DNA of 64,000 nucleotides from Dermatemys mawii (GCA_007922305.1 ML677358.1:15831564-15895563), one strand, 5' to 3'. Shown: positions 11,831-24,730, counted from the stretch's first letter. Numbers and translations: made by a program. The notes: generated by a model not told the origin, from the letters alone.

Positions 11831-12134
11831 AAAAAGCGCTTAAAAATACTAAGTAGCAGCCATAACAATGGGCTTTTTTATTTTTAAATCAGTTTGGTCG
11901 ATGTTTGGCAGCAGCAACAGTTCCCATCTTGCTGCAGGGTTCACAAGTGGAAACGCCGTTAGCAAGGTCTCTCTCTTGAGCATTGCTTCTTTTCCAACCT
12001 ACAAATTAGCAGACACCAGTTCTTGAAGAGATGGATTAGTAAATAGATGGAAACCCATATAACAAGCAATCTGCCTGTGTTATGATGAGAACCCACTTGT
12101 ATCACCCAGACACTCAAACCCTTTCTTTGTGTTA
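11831..12134. other. Intergenic spacer after the nested composite
   Basis: No match to the missing right arm of the hAT element or the missing half of the GGCTTGG MITE. Nothing else recognised. Confidence 0.5.
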
Positions 12135-12350
12135 CAGTAGCAACTAGAGGCCCCAACTTGCTAGGCACTATGCAAACACAGTAAGAGAGTGTCCCTGTTC
12201 TGATGCAGTCCAACTAGACAAAACAGGGTGGGAGGGGAAACGGAAGTAAAGTGGTGTGCTCCAGGTCACGCAGGAGGACTATGACAGAGCCAGGAATAAA
12301 ACCCAGGTCTCCCAAGTCCCAGGCCAATGTACCGTCCATTAGACTACATT
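12135..12350 (-). repeat. MIR-like SINE, reverse orientation
   Basis: The plus strand reads GCTAGGCACTATGCAAACAC, GGGAGGGGAAACGGAAGTAA, GTGCTCCAGGTCACGCAGGA and AATAAAACCCAGGTCTCCCA, the reverse complement of a MIR-like SINE, ending with its tRNA-related head (TCCATTAGACTACATTGG). Better preserved than the other copies. Confidence 0.7.
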
Positions 12351-12961
12351 GGCGTACCTACTCTTATCATGCATTTTAAAACTCACTCATTCGTTTTCCC
12401 CTGTACCATTCCCAAAACTAGTTCTGTGCATTCCAGGCATAAAATCATTGGATTCCTGTCGATGTCTTTGGTCAGAAGAAATGCATTTACTTAGCATATT
12501 GTGGAAGGACTGGTTCAGAAATTACATCTCTGTGGGAGTAAATACACACAGGCTTGATATGTGATTCATATGGCCTCCCATAGCTTGAGTGTGCCCCTAT
12601 CCAGTTCAATAGCAAAAACCCCATTAACTGCATTGGGAAAGGGACTGAATGTGGACTTTGATGCGTTCACTAACACATATGAAATGATACTCAGAGGCTC
12701 TGTTTCTAACAAAAGAGCTTTTGATTTTATAAACATAGGGATAGCCACCCTTTGAAAGCAATACGTAATGAGTTTCTTTATGTTTCATGCCACAAGCTTC
12801 AGCATAATTGTCCTTTAAGCAGTCCCTTTAGAAAAAAACATTTTCAAGTGAAACCAGACCCCAGTTCAGCAAAGACATTTAGCATCTGCCTGCATCCTTA
12901 TACGTGGCATGAGAATGACAGCACTAGAAGTGCGAGTGTGTATGCAAAGTCCATCTAGCAG

Positions 12962-13290
12962 AGTCGCAAAGTGCCTCACAGCCATTGGTGAAAATGTCCT
13001 TGCAGCACTCTGAGGAGAAAGGGAAGTAATAGCTGTTGTGACCAGACAGCAAATGTGAAAAATTGGGATGGAGGGTGGGTAATAGGAGCCTATATAAGAA
13101 AATGACTCACAAATCAGGACTGTCCCTATAAAATTGGGACATCTGGTCACCCTATAGCCCAGTTTTTTTATAAAGGGGTAATTTGCTCGAGGTCATGCCA
13201 ACAGCCTGTACCTAACCCACGTTTAGGATTCAGACCTCTTGAGGCTCAGTTCAGTGCCTTTACCACAACACCACACTTCTTCCTGAGACC
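12962..13290 (-). repeat. MIR-like SINE, reverse, split by a MITE
   Basis: The left piece (12962-13037) holds AAGTGCCTCACAGCCATTGG and AGCACTCTGAGGAG. The right piece (13153-13290) holds GTAATTTGCTCGAGGTCATG and GCCTTTACCACAACACCACA. They are consecutive parts of one SINE, interrupted by the element at 13038-13152. Confidence 0.6.
13038..13152 (-). mobile_element. GGGTGACCAGA-terminus MITE inside a SINE
   Basis: Ends are GTGACCAGACAGCAAATGTG on the left and GACATCTGGTCACCC on the right, with AAAATTGGGATGGAGG and AGGAGCCTATATAAGAAAAT inside. It is the inverted counterpart of the copy at 33150-33269. TA follows the right end. The left end has lost its outermost bases. Confidence 0.65.
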
Positions 13291-15164
13291 TGCAATAGGC
13301 ATTGCCAACTTCAAGGTTCTCCCAAACTTCCTCACCACTATCCCTCAGCCTACTAATATCTTCTTGATAAAACGTATTTAGGCGAAGCACTGTAATTCAC
13401 TGTGCGCTCCCACTGATGTCAAGGGAAAAATCTATATGTCAATAGGAACTGGATGGTTCCTTATGAAAGGGACTTTGGAAAGCACTAAAGTCTTTCCCTG
13501 CTTTCCTGACAGCTGTTCACGAAGCCCTGTGGTTTGATAGCCACATACTGGAATTTTCTCTGTATGGTCTGGGACATCAGAACAGTTGTTCCCACATTGA
13601 TCTTTCAACTGAAAGAGCCATTCCCCTCCATCAACAGCTGTGAATGGTGCACAGAATTGGAATGAAGGTACTTCTATTATATACTGATTCCTCTTTTTCT
13701 GAGTGGAGAAGTGATCAAAGTACTCCAGGGCCAGAGCCTCCACTGTTGCTTTGTGTGTTTTGAAACAAACTGGGTTTGATGTAACCAAATATTATGCCTT
13801 TAAAAGAAACATACACAGAGCATGTCCAGTAGATTCCCCCCTCCCCCCACACACTTAGTTCCTAGAGCACTCAGTTAAGGACATATTCACCATGCATGAT
13901 GTTTCTGAATTACATCAATGGAAGAGGTGTATGCAAAATGACCAGTCAGTCAAAGACCAGCTAAATGAAAAAGCCAAAGCTTCCAGTTCATATTTCCCAA
14001 GGCTCTAATCGGAGCCTCACCTTTCATTACCTCAGTCTTCCGCCCACAATCCCATTCACATTTGAAGTTAAAGAAGTTCCGATCCCTTTAACTATTTGAG
14101 CTTCCTGGGTCCGAGTCTTCATGCTGTTTCAGCCTCACTGGCAGCCCACAGTTAGAGGCATTCAAAAGAACCAACCCCAGCATCATCCCAGTTCTAATTA
14201 GCCTCATCACCATAGCAACCTTCCATGGGGATGGGGGGAGGATTATATTAGCAACAGTATAGCAAACTAATTGAACTGTACAACTTATTTTGCAGCTGGG
14301 GAATGTAAAAGTGAATCCCTCATTTAATCATGCTTACAGAGTTGACATTCAAATCAGAAGGTTTTGTTTTGTGCCCAGGAAAAAGACTGTCATTCCTCAA
14401 ACACAATTGTTACTTTAAAGGAAAGATTGGGGGTGTATTAAACCCCCACCACCACCACCACCACTTCTTTGAGGTATTAAAATGAATGTTAAAATTTAAA
14501 AAGCCTCCAGGAAAAACCAGGTATTTCACTGAAAGAAAAAATTACAAGTCCTGGTGAGCAGACCCCGCTGATACCATCAATGCTGGACTGAGAAGCTGCT
14601 TGCTTCATCTTCATCTTCATAGAATGAAGAGTTGTGATTTTGTTCTCCTATTTTGGCATATGGAGAGAAGGCTTACCTTGGGTTCTTCTACTAATGCTTT
14701 TTTCACAAGGCATTGAAGTGTGGCCATGCTTGTGTCTGCCTGTTGTTGTGGTTACAAGATTATTTAGATGTTACTTTGGCAACCCTCACTTGTAGTGCTA
14801 TGCCTGCATAGATGTACGTGTGCAGTCATTGTGCTGCCTATATAAATACACTGTTTAGTTTGGACCTCAGCTCCACAGCTAGGCCTAGACTGGTTTAGGG
14901 GACTCCAAATTTGCATACAAATTTCTGCTTTAAAAGGTTTTCATCCTAAGAGCCCAGGAAAAGGGTCATTATTGCGAATTCTGGAAAAGATGGTCCTTTC
15001 CTTTAGGGGTATCATTTTTAAGCAGAGGGGTAGCACTGTGCTTCCTCTAGCCCAAGAGTAGACTGATGGGGATATCCAGGTATAGGAGAAAAGAATACTA
15101 ATTTCCAGAAGGGCTGCTCGGTCCCCTCGACTGATAGAAAATATGACAACTGGTTGCAAAATGG
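13291..15164. other. Intergenic, unassigned
   Basis: Includes a 118-codon minus-strand open frame (13432-13788) without recognisable domains and a short ACC microsatellite. The piece 13980-14230 is rich in CCTCA and TTAACTATTTGAGC motifs and is unassigned. Confidence 0.5.
14443..14464. repeat. (ACC)n microsatellite
   Basis: A short run of CCACCACCACC trinucleotides. Confidence 0.85.
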
Positions 15165-15420
15165 GGCTTTCTGCAGGAAATTTGGACTTTTCCAAAAAAT
15201 GTCAGACTGAAGCTTTTCAGTCAAACACCGAAAAGTTTTCTATTTCTCAGTCCCCATGAAACATATCTGTGTTCCCTGGGGTAAAAAATTGATCTTTTAT
15301 GAAAAAAACAATTGTGTAGTTCAACCGTAAGTTGAAATTTTCTGCCAAAGACATCTTTAGTCAAAAATCCAGTTTTTTGTCAAATTACAGTTTTGATAGA
15401 AAATTGTCAATCAGTCCTAG
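15165..15420. repeat. AT-rich interspersed repeat, TTTTC/GAAAA type
   Basis: A run of GAAATTT, TTTTCC, AAAAATG, AAAAGTTTTC and TTGAAATTTTCTGCC motifs with internal inverted symmetry. A similar composition occurs at 53450-53700. I recognise the style from turtle genomes but cannot name the family. Confidence 0.4.
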
Positions 15421-15549
15421 ACCGTATTTGTAGGTGTTCTCAGGCACTTACATTCGTTTTCACCTCAGGGTCTTTAAAATGTAGCAAAGAGCCCGTCAAG
15501 AAAGGAGACTGACATTAATTTAGTTTTGTAACTGTATAGCAATGGGGAA

Positions 15550-15790
15550 AGAGACACCATGGTCCATTGCACAGGGTACTTGAGCAGGAATCAGGAAATC
15601 ATTACCAGTTCTGCCAATGTGACTTTGGACAGGTCACTATCTGTGCCACCTTTTGTCTGTCTTGTCTCTTTCAATTGTACGATCTTCAGGGCATGGACGG
15701 TCTCTTATTAGTGTAGATACAACACCTAGCACCATCAGGTCCCAAACTCAACTGGCACCTTTCGGTTCTACTGAGATGCATGCCAGTAAT
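15550..15790 (+). repeat. MIR-like SINE
   Basis: Contains AATGTGACTTTGGACAGGTC and TCTGTGCCACCTTTTGTCTG from the SINE core, then CTTCAGGGCATGGACGGTCT and ACACCTAGCACCATCAGGTC from its 3' part. The order is as in the + oriented copies at 18240 and 33345. Confidence 0.65.
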
Positions 15791-16120
15791 AATAACCTGA
15801 TGGGAAATAAATGCAAAAGAAGGAAAAAATGCCGGGCACTGTGGATGTGGCTAGCAATCCAGAATAGCAGGGCTAGTCTCCTAAATAATGTTTATTGCTG
15901 GACAAGTACTATGTCCTGTCATCGTCAGCTAAAGAAGGAACAGTGAGGCTGGAGGTGGACAGGAAAGAAGGCTGGTCTATTTGACAGACAGGCTCAGGTA
16001 TGATTATTTTATCAACAGATGGCAGCAGTGAGATAGAACAGCTAGTGAGTGAACAGCTAATGAGTGTTGTGAAGATGACACTAATTGGCACTGGCGCGGC
16101 GTGGGTGCTTGGTATCCCTC

Positions 16121-16822
16121 TGTGAAGGGATGTTCCCACACACACACTCTTACCTCTAGGGTTAATGAGGGCCAAAAAAGAGGCAAATTAACCAGACAGG
16201 CCACAGCTGAGGGGAGTCAGGCAGGAAAGTAATCCCCTGAGTAGGTGAGGGAGGCCAGTTGTGGAGGAATGAGCAGGGCAGGACATATAAAGACAGGAAA
16301 CTGAAAGCAGTGAGGTCTGCTGGGAAAGGGCAGACACTCCCAGGAGAAGGGGAGGAGTGTTTGGAGACCGCAGGGTATACTGGGCTGCAGTCACTCCCTG
16401 GGAAGAGGGAGGAGGTTTTGGAATTGATAGACCCTCCAAGAAAAGGGGAACCAGGGATAGGAAGCAGCCCAGGGAAAGAACAGTGAGGCTGAAGAGAGAA
16501 AACCCAGACGGCTGAGCTGAAGGTCTTGGGGCTGGAACGCAGAGAAGGCGGCGGGCCTGGATTCCCCTTCCAGCCACTTGGCAAGTGGCACTGAGGTAGT
16601 GAGTGGGAAGACTGCCTAGGAGGAACTCTACTGAAAGGGGGAATTTTGACTGACTTAGTTGGAGGGGATGCTACAGTTCTGAAACAGAGAGGGGACTGCA
16701 GGCCAGACAGTTAAGAGTGACGGTGTGCGAACCACGGAAGAAGGCATCAACTGAATGAGCTCAGCCGCAGACTGACCAGCATGATGCGCCACAAGTGGTG
16801 AGTGATGCATCCCCTGATAACT
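16121..16822 (+). mobile_element. LTR-like element related to 8286-8976
   Basis: Starts TGTGAAGGGATGTTCCCACA and ends near GAGTGATGCATCCCCTGATAAC, so the ends mirror each other imperfectly. The tail GCGCCACAAGTGGTGAGTGATG parallels GCGCCACAGGGGTGAGTTGC of the LTR at 8286. A TATAAAG lies at 16286-16292. The 3' boundary is soft and I found no matching flanking repeat, so insertion ends are not proved. Overlapping open frames are incidental. Confidence 0.5.
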
Positions 16823-18239
16823 GTCTATATTAAATAATGTCTGTATAGACTGGAATAGACTTGGTTCTCCTCTCAGTCACACTTGCTTGACATTGGTGTA
16901 GCTTCACTGGCTTCAGTGCAGTTAGTCCTGATTCTCACTGATGTAAGTCAGAGGGGAATGAGGCCCAGAAATCAGAGCTGGGGATTCAGCAGGTTCGATT
17001 ATATAAAAGGCCAGAATCTGGTTGTGATAGAAAAGGCAAAAATCCTGAAATTAATGTAGAGAAAAATGCCCAGAGTCATGGGTCATATGAAATTCAAGTG
17101 TCCTCCACTGGGCCCTGAAGACAGCTTAACACATCTAATAGCCTTTAACTAACCTTTAAAATAGCCGTGTCCATTTGCTGGCCACGTCAATCCTGGAGCA
17201 GCAGTGCAGAAATGTAAAGGAAAAGAGCACTGCTTGATGCCAGTCAACCCTTCTTCCTATCCTCAGTTTCTGCAGAACTAGAAAGAGCAGCCCAAGCACA
17301 TCAGAAACCCATGACCCCTGGGATTAACCACTAGCCCTAATTCTGAGTTTCTGCTCTGGCTCAGTTGCTGTTCCAGCTCATGTTGGCTGCTCTCGAAGTT
17401 CTCTGAGTAACCGGTTTAGCTGTTAGAGCGTCCACCCACCTACCCATGTGAAAAAGGCCCGAAATGTTAAGTATGGTTGTGATGTATTTTTTTAAGCATG
17501 GAGATCATGGGAAAATCGTGGTTTTGGTGAAGAACAAACGTAGCTTTCAAAATAGATAGCGTCACTGAGTCAAGAGGAAGGAGAAATGGTTTGGGTACCT
17601 CATCTTACGGGAGTCAGGGTGGAGGTGGGTGGCTCCCGGAGTGGGGAATTGGCATTGGTCTAATTGCTTATGGCTCGCTTACTTCACTGCGTTAGCTCAT
17701 ACCCTGACAGTCTGCCCTGAGTCAGGGTGGGTACTTGGCTGCACTGCCCCAGGGCCACAACACAGAACAAATTATGACTCGGTCACTGCTCCTCCCATTC
17801 TCCATCATGTTCGGGGAAGGGAGTGAGCAGCTTCGTCCCCTTTCATGGGGCAGCAAACTCCCCGCTGTGTACCCAGCTAGCTACTCTGGCCAGCTGGAAT
17901 GCCCCCAGCCATTCTCACTGGCCTCACCCCAGTGACTGAGCCAAAATTAAAAGTTCAGCCAATCAGAGCGGAATGCAAAGAAAACAAATGCCAGTGGCAC
18001 AGCATCCCCTGGAGGTTGGTGCCCAAGGTGACCCCACTGCCCACCTCACCCATCCCAGCTGGCCAGTGAGCTGCAAGAAGACGACACAGGGCTCTAGCTA
18101 CTCCCAGTCACAGCAGGGAGTCCTGGGTGAATAGTTCCTTCTCTTCCCACTGCACCCTCAGTCACAATCTGTGTAGCCAAACCTAGGAGAAAGGGAAGTT
18201 TTACTCCCTCTTACCACTGTGGCCAAGTCAGACCCAGGC
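16823..18239. other. Intergenic, unassigned
   Basis: GAGTCAGGGTGG occurs twice (about 17610 and 17718). Open frames at 17629-17935 have no recognisable domain. No repeat identified with confidence. Confidence 0.45.
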
Positions 18240-18445
18240 AGGGCCAGCCCATTGTGATGGAAGCAGCCTAGGTTCTGTTCCGAGCTTTTCCACTGTCTTC
18301 CTGCATGACTTGGAGCAAGTCACTCCATCTCTGCAAGCCTCTGCTTGTCCATCTGTAAAATGGAGATGATGATATTTGCCCATCTTTGTGAAACGTTTTT
18401 GAGATCCCTGCGTGAGAGGTGCTATGCAGAATAAGTGCAAAGTTT
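18240..18445 (+). repeat. MIR-like SINE, well preserved core
   Basis: TGCATGACTTGGAGCAAGTC, then ACTCCATCTCTGCAAGCCTC, TGTCCATCTGTAAAATGGAG and ATGATGATATTTGCCCATC are close to the MIR consensus core. The 3' part reads GTGAAACGTTTTTGAGATCC and GGTGCTATGCAGAATAAG. Confidence 0.8.
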
Positions 18446-21254
18446 AGTTATTGACTCTGCTGGAGTTCAGTTAAAGGGCTGAGTTACCTTTCCACAGAAC
18501 TGAAAGGAAATCTGAAGCGGAAAAGCTATTTGAATATAAGCATCTCTGTGGTGCTGTTAGTAAACTTGGAATTAGCGAAAGCTCTAGCATGACCAAGGCA
18601 TTAACAATTCTGATAAGGAAGATTGGCAATTTCTGTTGCTTATTGTATATAGGAGGATGCTAGGAGACATCTAAACATCTGCCTTAGAGGTATTTTTATA
18701 TCACTGAAGCCTGATATTGGGTTATAATTGATGGAGCGAGGGCGCTGAATGAATAATATGTAAATATCAATGTAGCTGATGGACCTAAAAGAAAAAGTGT
18801 CCTTTTTCCTGAGCAGAACCTATTATCCGGAATTGCAACGGCACTAGATAACATTATGGAGTGTGCAAGGCTGCCGAACAGAGACGATTTCTGGGGAGAC
18901 AAAAAAGCATCTTCTTGGGATTTGTGTTTTAGGTCCCAGCAAGCAGCCACCCATCCCTGAGTCACCATCTGTATTCTCTGCTTCGTGCAGCCCACAAACA
19001 GGCGGCTCAGGAAAATAAATAGAAATGGGTTGGTGTATTACAAATTGCCAGCCTTGGACGTCTGTGCTTAAAAGGCCTCTTAGGCTTGTCAGAAGTGACA
19101 GTCCTTTCTTACAGTTACCTTAAAGGGTTTGTTCAAGGTAACACAATCATACAGCAGGTCCACTCACTTTTCTTCAGTCCCAGAGCAGCTGCAGAAGGAG
19201 GAATTCCTGCCCAGCCACTCTGCAGGGCCTTCTAGAGGTCTGGTCATAATCTTCGGAAGAAGCAGCTGGCTTCATGGGGCCCATGCTGTCCTTTAAGTCT
19301 CCGCGACGCGTACAAGGCCTCCTGGGGGAAGGAGGGGAGCTGCTCAATAGAATGGATTGGCGTTCTGTTTTGGCGCCCTGTTGAAAGCGAATGGGTGAGC
19401 AAGATTCTTACCTGCTCTGGCTCATTTGTACAGCCTGAAAACTTGTTGCCTCGTATTTTCACAGCTGCCTATGGGATTTAGATGACACATGAGAAATGGT
19501 GTTTAAGTCCCCTAAGTGATTGTGAAACCTCAGTGACACACTACATCGAAAGGAGATGCCCATTCTATGTCACTCCTCCGGTTCCTAGTTTCCTGGGGTC
19601 TGTTTGCATCTTTCCTAGAAGAGACTGAGGCTGCAAAGCAGCTCCCTCTCTGCAGATCTCTCCTACATTGCTGAACTCCAATACAATAAATAAGAAATGG
19701 CTCTTTCAGGAGCATTGCAAATTCTGAGAACCGCGAGACGCCTTCCGTCAGATCCAAAGCAAATTGGCCTTTCAGCTCTCGGGTGGACAGCTCTGACCTT
19801 TTGCAACGTGTGGCAGAAATCATGATAAGGGAGAAGCTTTCTCTTATTAACACAAGCCTTAAAAAAAAGAAGAAATCCTCCTCTGAAAACACAGCTCTGG
19901 CTGGTGGAATACAAGAAGGAAAGCCAAGACACGTGTATGCATTACACTCTCATCATAGTACTAATGGGAGATGGGTGGTTAAAACGGAGTCTGAGAATTA
20001 TACTTTGGTTCTGAGGCTCTCTTTTGAGAACAGCTGTAGCACTGGTAGCCTGGGTTCCTCACTGCATCAAAATCTCTTTATAACACCATTTTGCAGCACT
20101 TGGCTTGCTTGGCTGCTCAAGACAAGAAGGGCTTCTGATAGCCTCGGTAATATCCAGTTGACTTCAACAGGATTGGCGTTATTACACAGCCAGTGCCCAG
20201 GGAGTTATCTGTGATTATGGTGGTCTTTTGAGGCATCTGCTCTTGTCCCCATATGACGTACAGCACAAACCATCTTGCTTTTCTGTTTCTGTTCCAATGT
20301 AGAAAACAAGGCTTTAGAAACTAAGAAGTTGAGGGAAGAAAATAGAGAGACAGAATATTCCAACTGTTACCACGGTGACATTTCATAATCACAGCTCCTG
20401 GGAAACATGCTTCATGGCAAAAGCTGGAGTAGGAGGCACAAATTGCTGGATAGATCAATAGAGAGTTTAGAACCCAACACCAAAGGACCAGCCATCCGAG
20501 GACAAAGAAATCAGCGAGGTGACGGGAAATGGGTACCAGCTAAAAATCTATGGCTGTAAGGGAGGCCTTAGGCAAGGATTTAAAATGTGTAACTATCAGA
20601 GTTCTCCTGCCCTTTAACTGCAGGGCTACTTTGATAAATGAGACCTTCAGCATCCCAGCTATACAGTTTTAATTTCTTCCTTCTCTTGGAGGCAATGAGC
20701 AAGGGATAGGGACATGTAGAAGAGTATAGCCTGTAATTTGCACTGTGGACAGATGGAGATAAAGCAGGCAGGTTCTAGTTAACTGACAAGCAGGTCTCTA
20801 GGTCTAAGCACCCCTGTTTTCATTTAGTTTTTATTTCCCCAACACAGGAATTATCATCTGAAGGGTGGGTCCTGGCAAGTGGTGGTGTACAACCTGCTTT
20901 TTCATCTACAAGGAATGGTGTTATAATACCTAGAAGGAACTGGGGCTGTGCTAGCACTGTGGATCTTAAGGGAGCTCCCAAAATACAGAGTTGATAAATT
21001 AATTATTCATTTTTATAACCAGCAGCATATTCAGAGGGATCCCTTCCAAATGACTACGGTTCCATGCTTTGCTTTTAGACAGTGTATGGTTTACAGTAAT
21101 TGTGCTAAGGACATGAATATCTATTTTTATAAGAAGGGCCGATTTCAAGGCAAGTGAGTAATACTTGATCCCTTCATACACAGATGAATTCCTCACCTTT
21201 AGTATTTGCAGTATGGCTTGGGGTAAGGGCAGGAGATGGGAATGCAGTGTAACA
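18446..21254. other. Intergenic, unassigned
   Basis: Open frames at 19530-20214 on both strands are not recognised. GTTCAAGGTAACACAATCAT (19131-19150) may be a small reverse MIR piece. AGTTGACTTCAACAGGATTG (20156-20175) fits the 'CCATTGACTTCAATGGG' repeat style. Confidence 0.45.
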
Positions 21255-21415
21255 TGGGTTTAATCCTTGATGCTGTGACAAGACAATGTGACTTTGAGCA
21301 AGTCACGTCTTCTGTCTATACCTCAGGTCCCCTTCTGTATAATGGGGATAACTGTCCTTTCCCACCTCTTTAACCCCTGATAGATTGATGTTATTGCTTT
21401 TATGAGCCAGACTGG
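21255..21415 (+). repeat. MIR-like SINE
   Basis: The core GTGACTTTGAGCAAGTCACG is followed by ACCTCAGGTCCCCTTCTGTA and TAATGGGGATAACTGTCCTT. The 3' end is decayed. Confidence 0.75.
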
Positions 21416-22606
21416 GGGCTGGGTAATTGACATTTTCTATTGAAGATTTTAAATGGTGCGGTAATTGTGTGGTTAGATCCTAGGAGCCTAAGAGTACCAC
21501 TTATTTTGAAGTAAGTAAGTAAGCATAGTGAATTATTCTTTCACCAACTAGCAATCCATCAATTCCAGGACAGATCTGTAGTAAAAACACTTAAATGTAT
21601 ACAGTCTGCAAAGAAATTCTAGCACCTACCTGTACTTGAAAATCTCTCATTTGCTCTTCTTTATATTAGAGGTCTGCATGTCTAATACTGTGTTTGCAGG
21701 GTCTGTGTCTGTTATCTGCTGTCATTTGGGCTAGGATTCAGTGCCTTCTACTTAAGAGTAGCACAACTGTTTTGTAACCTTTCCAGAACATCTAGTCACA
21801 CCAACTTTGGGTTCCATTCTTTCACTTTGTGCCTGCTCACATGACAGGATAAAACCCCCGCAAATCAAGTGCTTTCTCCACAACACAGTGCTGATGTCCA
21901 TTTATGATCTGCAGAAGGCGTAAGTGAAGTCTTGTGTAAAAATCCCAATGAACATTTATTGGAGAGGATCTATGAATATCGGACTCCTCTGTAACCATAC
22001 ACAGTGACAGGGGCTGGGCTGTCTCCTCTCTTCCGCCTGTCCCTGTGACTGAGCTCTTCGGAGTCCAAGACAAACTGCAGGGTGGACCTGAGTAGAGTGC
22101 AAACACATTGAGGCAGTTCCCCACACATCCCCCCGGGGCAGGGGTTCCCTGCAACAGTCTTGGTAGGTGCCCCCCATCCAGGCAGAACAGACACTACCCA
22201 GGCATCCCTGTCACCACCACCCAGGCTTCCCAGTGACACTAGAACTAGACACAGCAATCCTGACATTGGCTTCGGGTAATGGCACGTGGAATTGTCACTG
22301 GCTTTGGCTGGGGGTGGGCAGTGAGAGAAGCTGGGTGGCTAATTTCATTAGGGCAGAGTATTTAAGCGTGTGTGGTGGGGATGTTTCTTTGACTTTGGCT
22401 TTAAAAGCTGAAGGTTCTATTATTTTTTTCATATGTGGGTCTGGCAATAGGACACATTTTATAAATCAAAATAAATGCATCTGTCCGTCTGGGTGGAATG
22501 TTCACAGGCATTCAGTGCTGAGCAGGGCTGAGCCCCTGTGAAAATCCATCCCAGAAAATGTTTATACAGATTCATATCATATATCAATCATTGCATCGCC
22601 TACTGT

Positions 22607-22665
22607 GGGCCAGATGCCCAGCAATAGTAAATCAGCATAGCTCCATTGATTTAAAAGGCACTTTG
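22607..22665. repeat. One arm of a palindromic short repeat
   Basis: TGGGCCAGATGCCCAGCAAT followed by AGTAAATCAGCATAGCTCCA and TTGAT resembles one arm of a repeat family seen in turtles, whose palindromic unit is built on GGAGCTACGCCGATTTAC. The other arm is not seen. Confidence 0.4.
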
Positions 22666-22674
22666 TCTCTGCTA

Positions 22675-22701
22675 CGAGAGAGAGAGAGAGAGAGAGAGAG
22701 G
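22675..22701. repeat. (GA)n microsatellite
   Basis: An uninterrupted GAGAGA run of about 25 bp. Confidence 0.9.
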
Positions 22702-24639
22702 CTGGTCTGATCCCGTAAGACAATTCCTATGCTCCTGTGAGAGAGAAAATAGTAATTAAGTGGACAGAGGAAAAGGATATAAACATCTGTATTGATTGTG
22801 GCAAACAGTCACAGTAATGCATGGAACAGTCAAGAGGATTTTTCTCTTTTGCTTGCCAATTTTCCCGCTCCTCCCTCTACCCTCCACCCCCAGCTCCCAA
22901 CTGATGATAACAAGGATTCAATTATAGCGGAGAGAACCGCATGGACTGAAAATTTGTATTTCTTTTTTGTGCCTTGGTTACTCCAGTTCAAAGCGTTGAT
23001 TCCTTTGACTATTAGAAGGGCCAAGATCAGTCACCCCAATGTGCAGCCCACGTGTTTATTTATCGTGTCCGTTTGCAAAGCAGCATGGGAAACTCTAAGC
23101 CAGATGGTAATGATTGTATCTGTGCAAGGCGGTTTGAATTGCAGCAATTGCTGCTGCTGCTTCCTCCCTCTCTTCCCCCCGCCCAGCTCAGCATCCTTTT
23201 ATCTTTCTCATTTCACGTTTCTTTTCTGCTCTGCTTGGTTTTGATGCTCTGAAGTAGAAACAAAGGTTGATTCATATATCATTATTAAACACCATAACCA
23301 TCTCTATCATTATTTCACCTTACCCAAAGCATTCACAATGTTTTGGGAACTTTGTGGGACCAGAAACTTTCCAGCTGATCTGAGCGTTTGACTGGGGCTA
23401 TTGCTAACAAGGGTTTCTGATTAGGTGACACACTCTGGACCTGGTGTTTTCACAATAAATATTTAATCCTCTTCCCACACATTTTCAGCAGTTTTTTAAT
23501 ACTTTATTTGTTTTTCCATTCAACCAGAAAATGACAAGGCAATGCAATCTGTAGCAATAATCTAAAGAGTATTATGTATTCAGGTGCCAATGGACCCACT
23601 GTAACTCGAATGTTGCCAATAATTTCTGCCTCCTCCAGTGAGCTTCAGGAGGTTTTAATAATACACAGTAGTTATACCAACTATCCTATGTTTACACACG
23701 GTAGAGTCTGCTCTAAGATGCCCCTGACTAACCATGTCAAACCCGTAAGGGGAAAACAAATTGACAATTGGTTTCACAGCAAAAGGGGCAGATCATGCTA
23801 TTGGATGTGCACTGTGGGTTCCTCTAGAGGTGCACAATATCCACCCAAACCATATCATGGAACAGCGGTACCATCCAGGTGACACAGTGAACGTGCCAAG
23901 CTGCTTTCACCTGGCCTACACATCAATCTCTCCTCCTTTATTAAACAAGCACTACATCATTCTGCAGTAATAGTCTCAAGCACTACAGCTTACCAGTGGT
24001 AATACTACAGTCGCCATCCCAATCCCTGGTGGTCTGAGTTGTTCTGGGTACATTCAAAGATAAATCCACTGCCTGGTCTGATGCCATCAAAAGAGGGCAG
24101 ATATCGGAGAGAAAGTGAGAAGTTAAAGTTGACCTCAGTATGAGTCATATGCTTCATGCACTATGAGGCAGGGAGACTCAGAGGCAAATTTACAGAGATA
24201 TTTAGTCCTCATCTGTAGGACTCCCATCTGCCCAGTTAGCATTGCTCTTTGGAACAGCACACCACAGCAAAGTCAGTAAGTGAAAGAACCACGACCTCTC
24301 CGCATGTGTGGACACTGTACCATCTTTCTTTAAGAGTCAGCTCCCGCAAACACTGTGCCCTGGTGAAGCCATTGATTTAGGGGCCCAGAGTTCAGTGTTT
24401 ACATCCCCACTATCTCCTGTCCCATGTCAGAACCCCTACATTCCAGCTGTCCACCAGCTGGAAAAGGAGGGCCATCCAGAAATGGATGGCAAGGACTGGT
24501 CTGGAGGTTAAGGGGAAAACAGATGGAGGAGAACTGTATAACTCAAGACATGTGCATCATTAACCTAAGCAATCTTGTTATCTTATTGCTGCTGCCTTTG
24601 GCCTCCTTTCTCTCTACCCTTTTCCCTCAACTGCTGTCC

Positions 24640-24730
24640 TTTCTAGGGCCTGACCCTGCAAACCATTATTCCCATTAATAGAGTCATTACCATGCAGGGT
24701 CCCACTGAAGTCAATAGGAGTATGACTGTG
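24640..24730. repeat. Short interspersed repeat of the 'CCACTGAAGTCAAT' type
   Basis: AGGGCCTGACCCTGCAAACC and GGGTCCCACTGAAGTCAATA belong to a repeat that recurs in the window (5660-5745, 26700-26795, 52765-52820, 55285-55345), always with a CCCACTGAAGTCAATGGG-like core. Confidence 0.45.

Noticed and set aside
13432..13788. 118-codon minus-strand open frame
   Set aside because: Amino-acid mix looks plausible, but there is no domain, start context or splice support that I can recognise. Left as unassigned.
16116..16827. Target duplication for the LTR-like unit
   Set aside because: CCCTC on the left has no match at the right boundary; the call was kept at moderate confidence without it.
22675..22701. 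GA run as a regulatory GAGA element
   Set aside because: It looks like an ordinary microsatellite with no promoter context.
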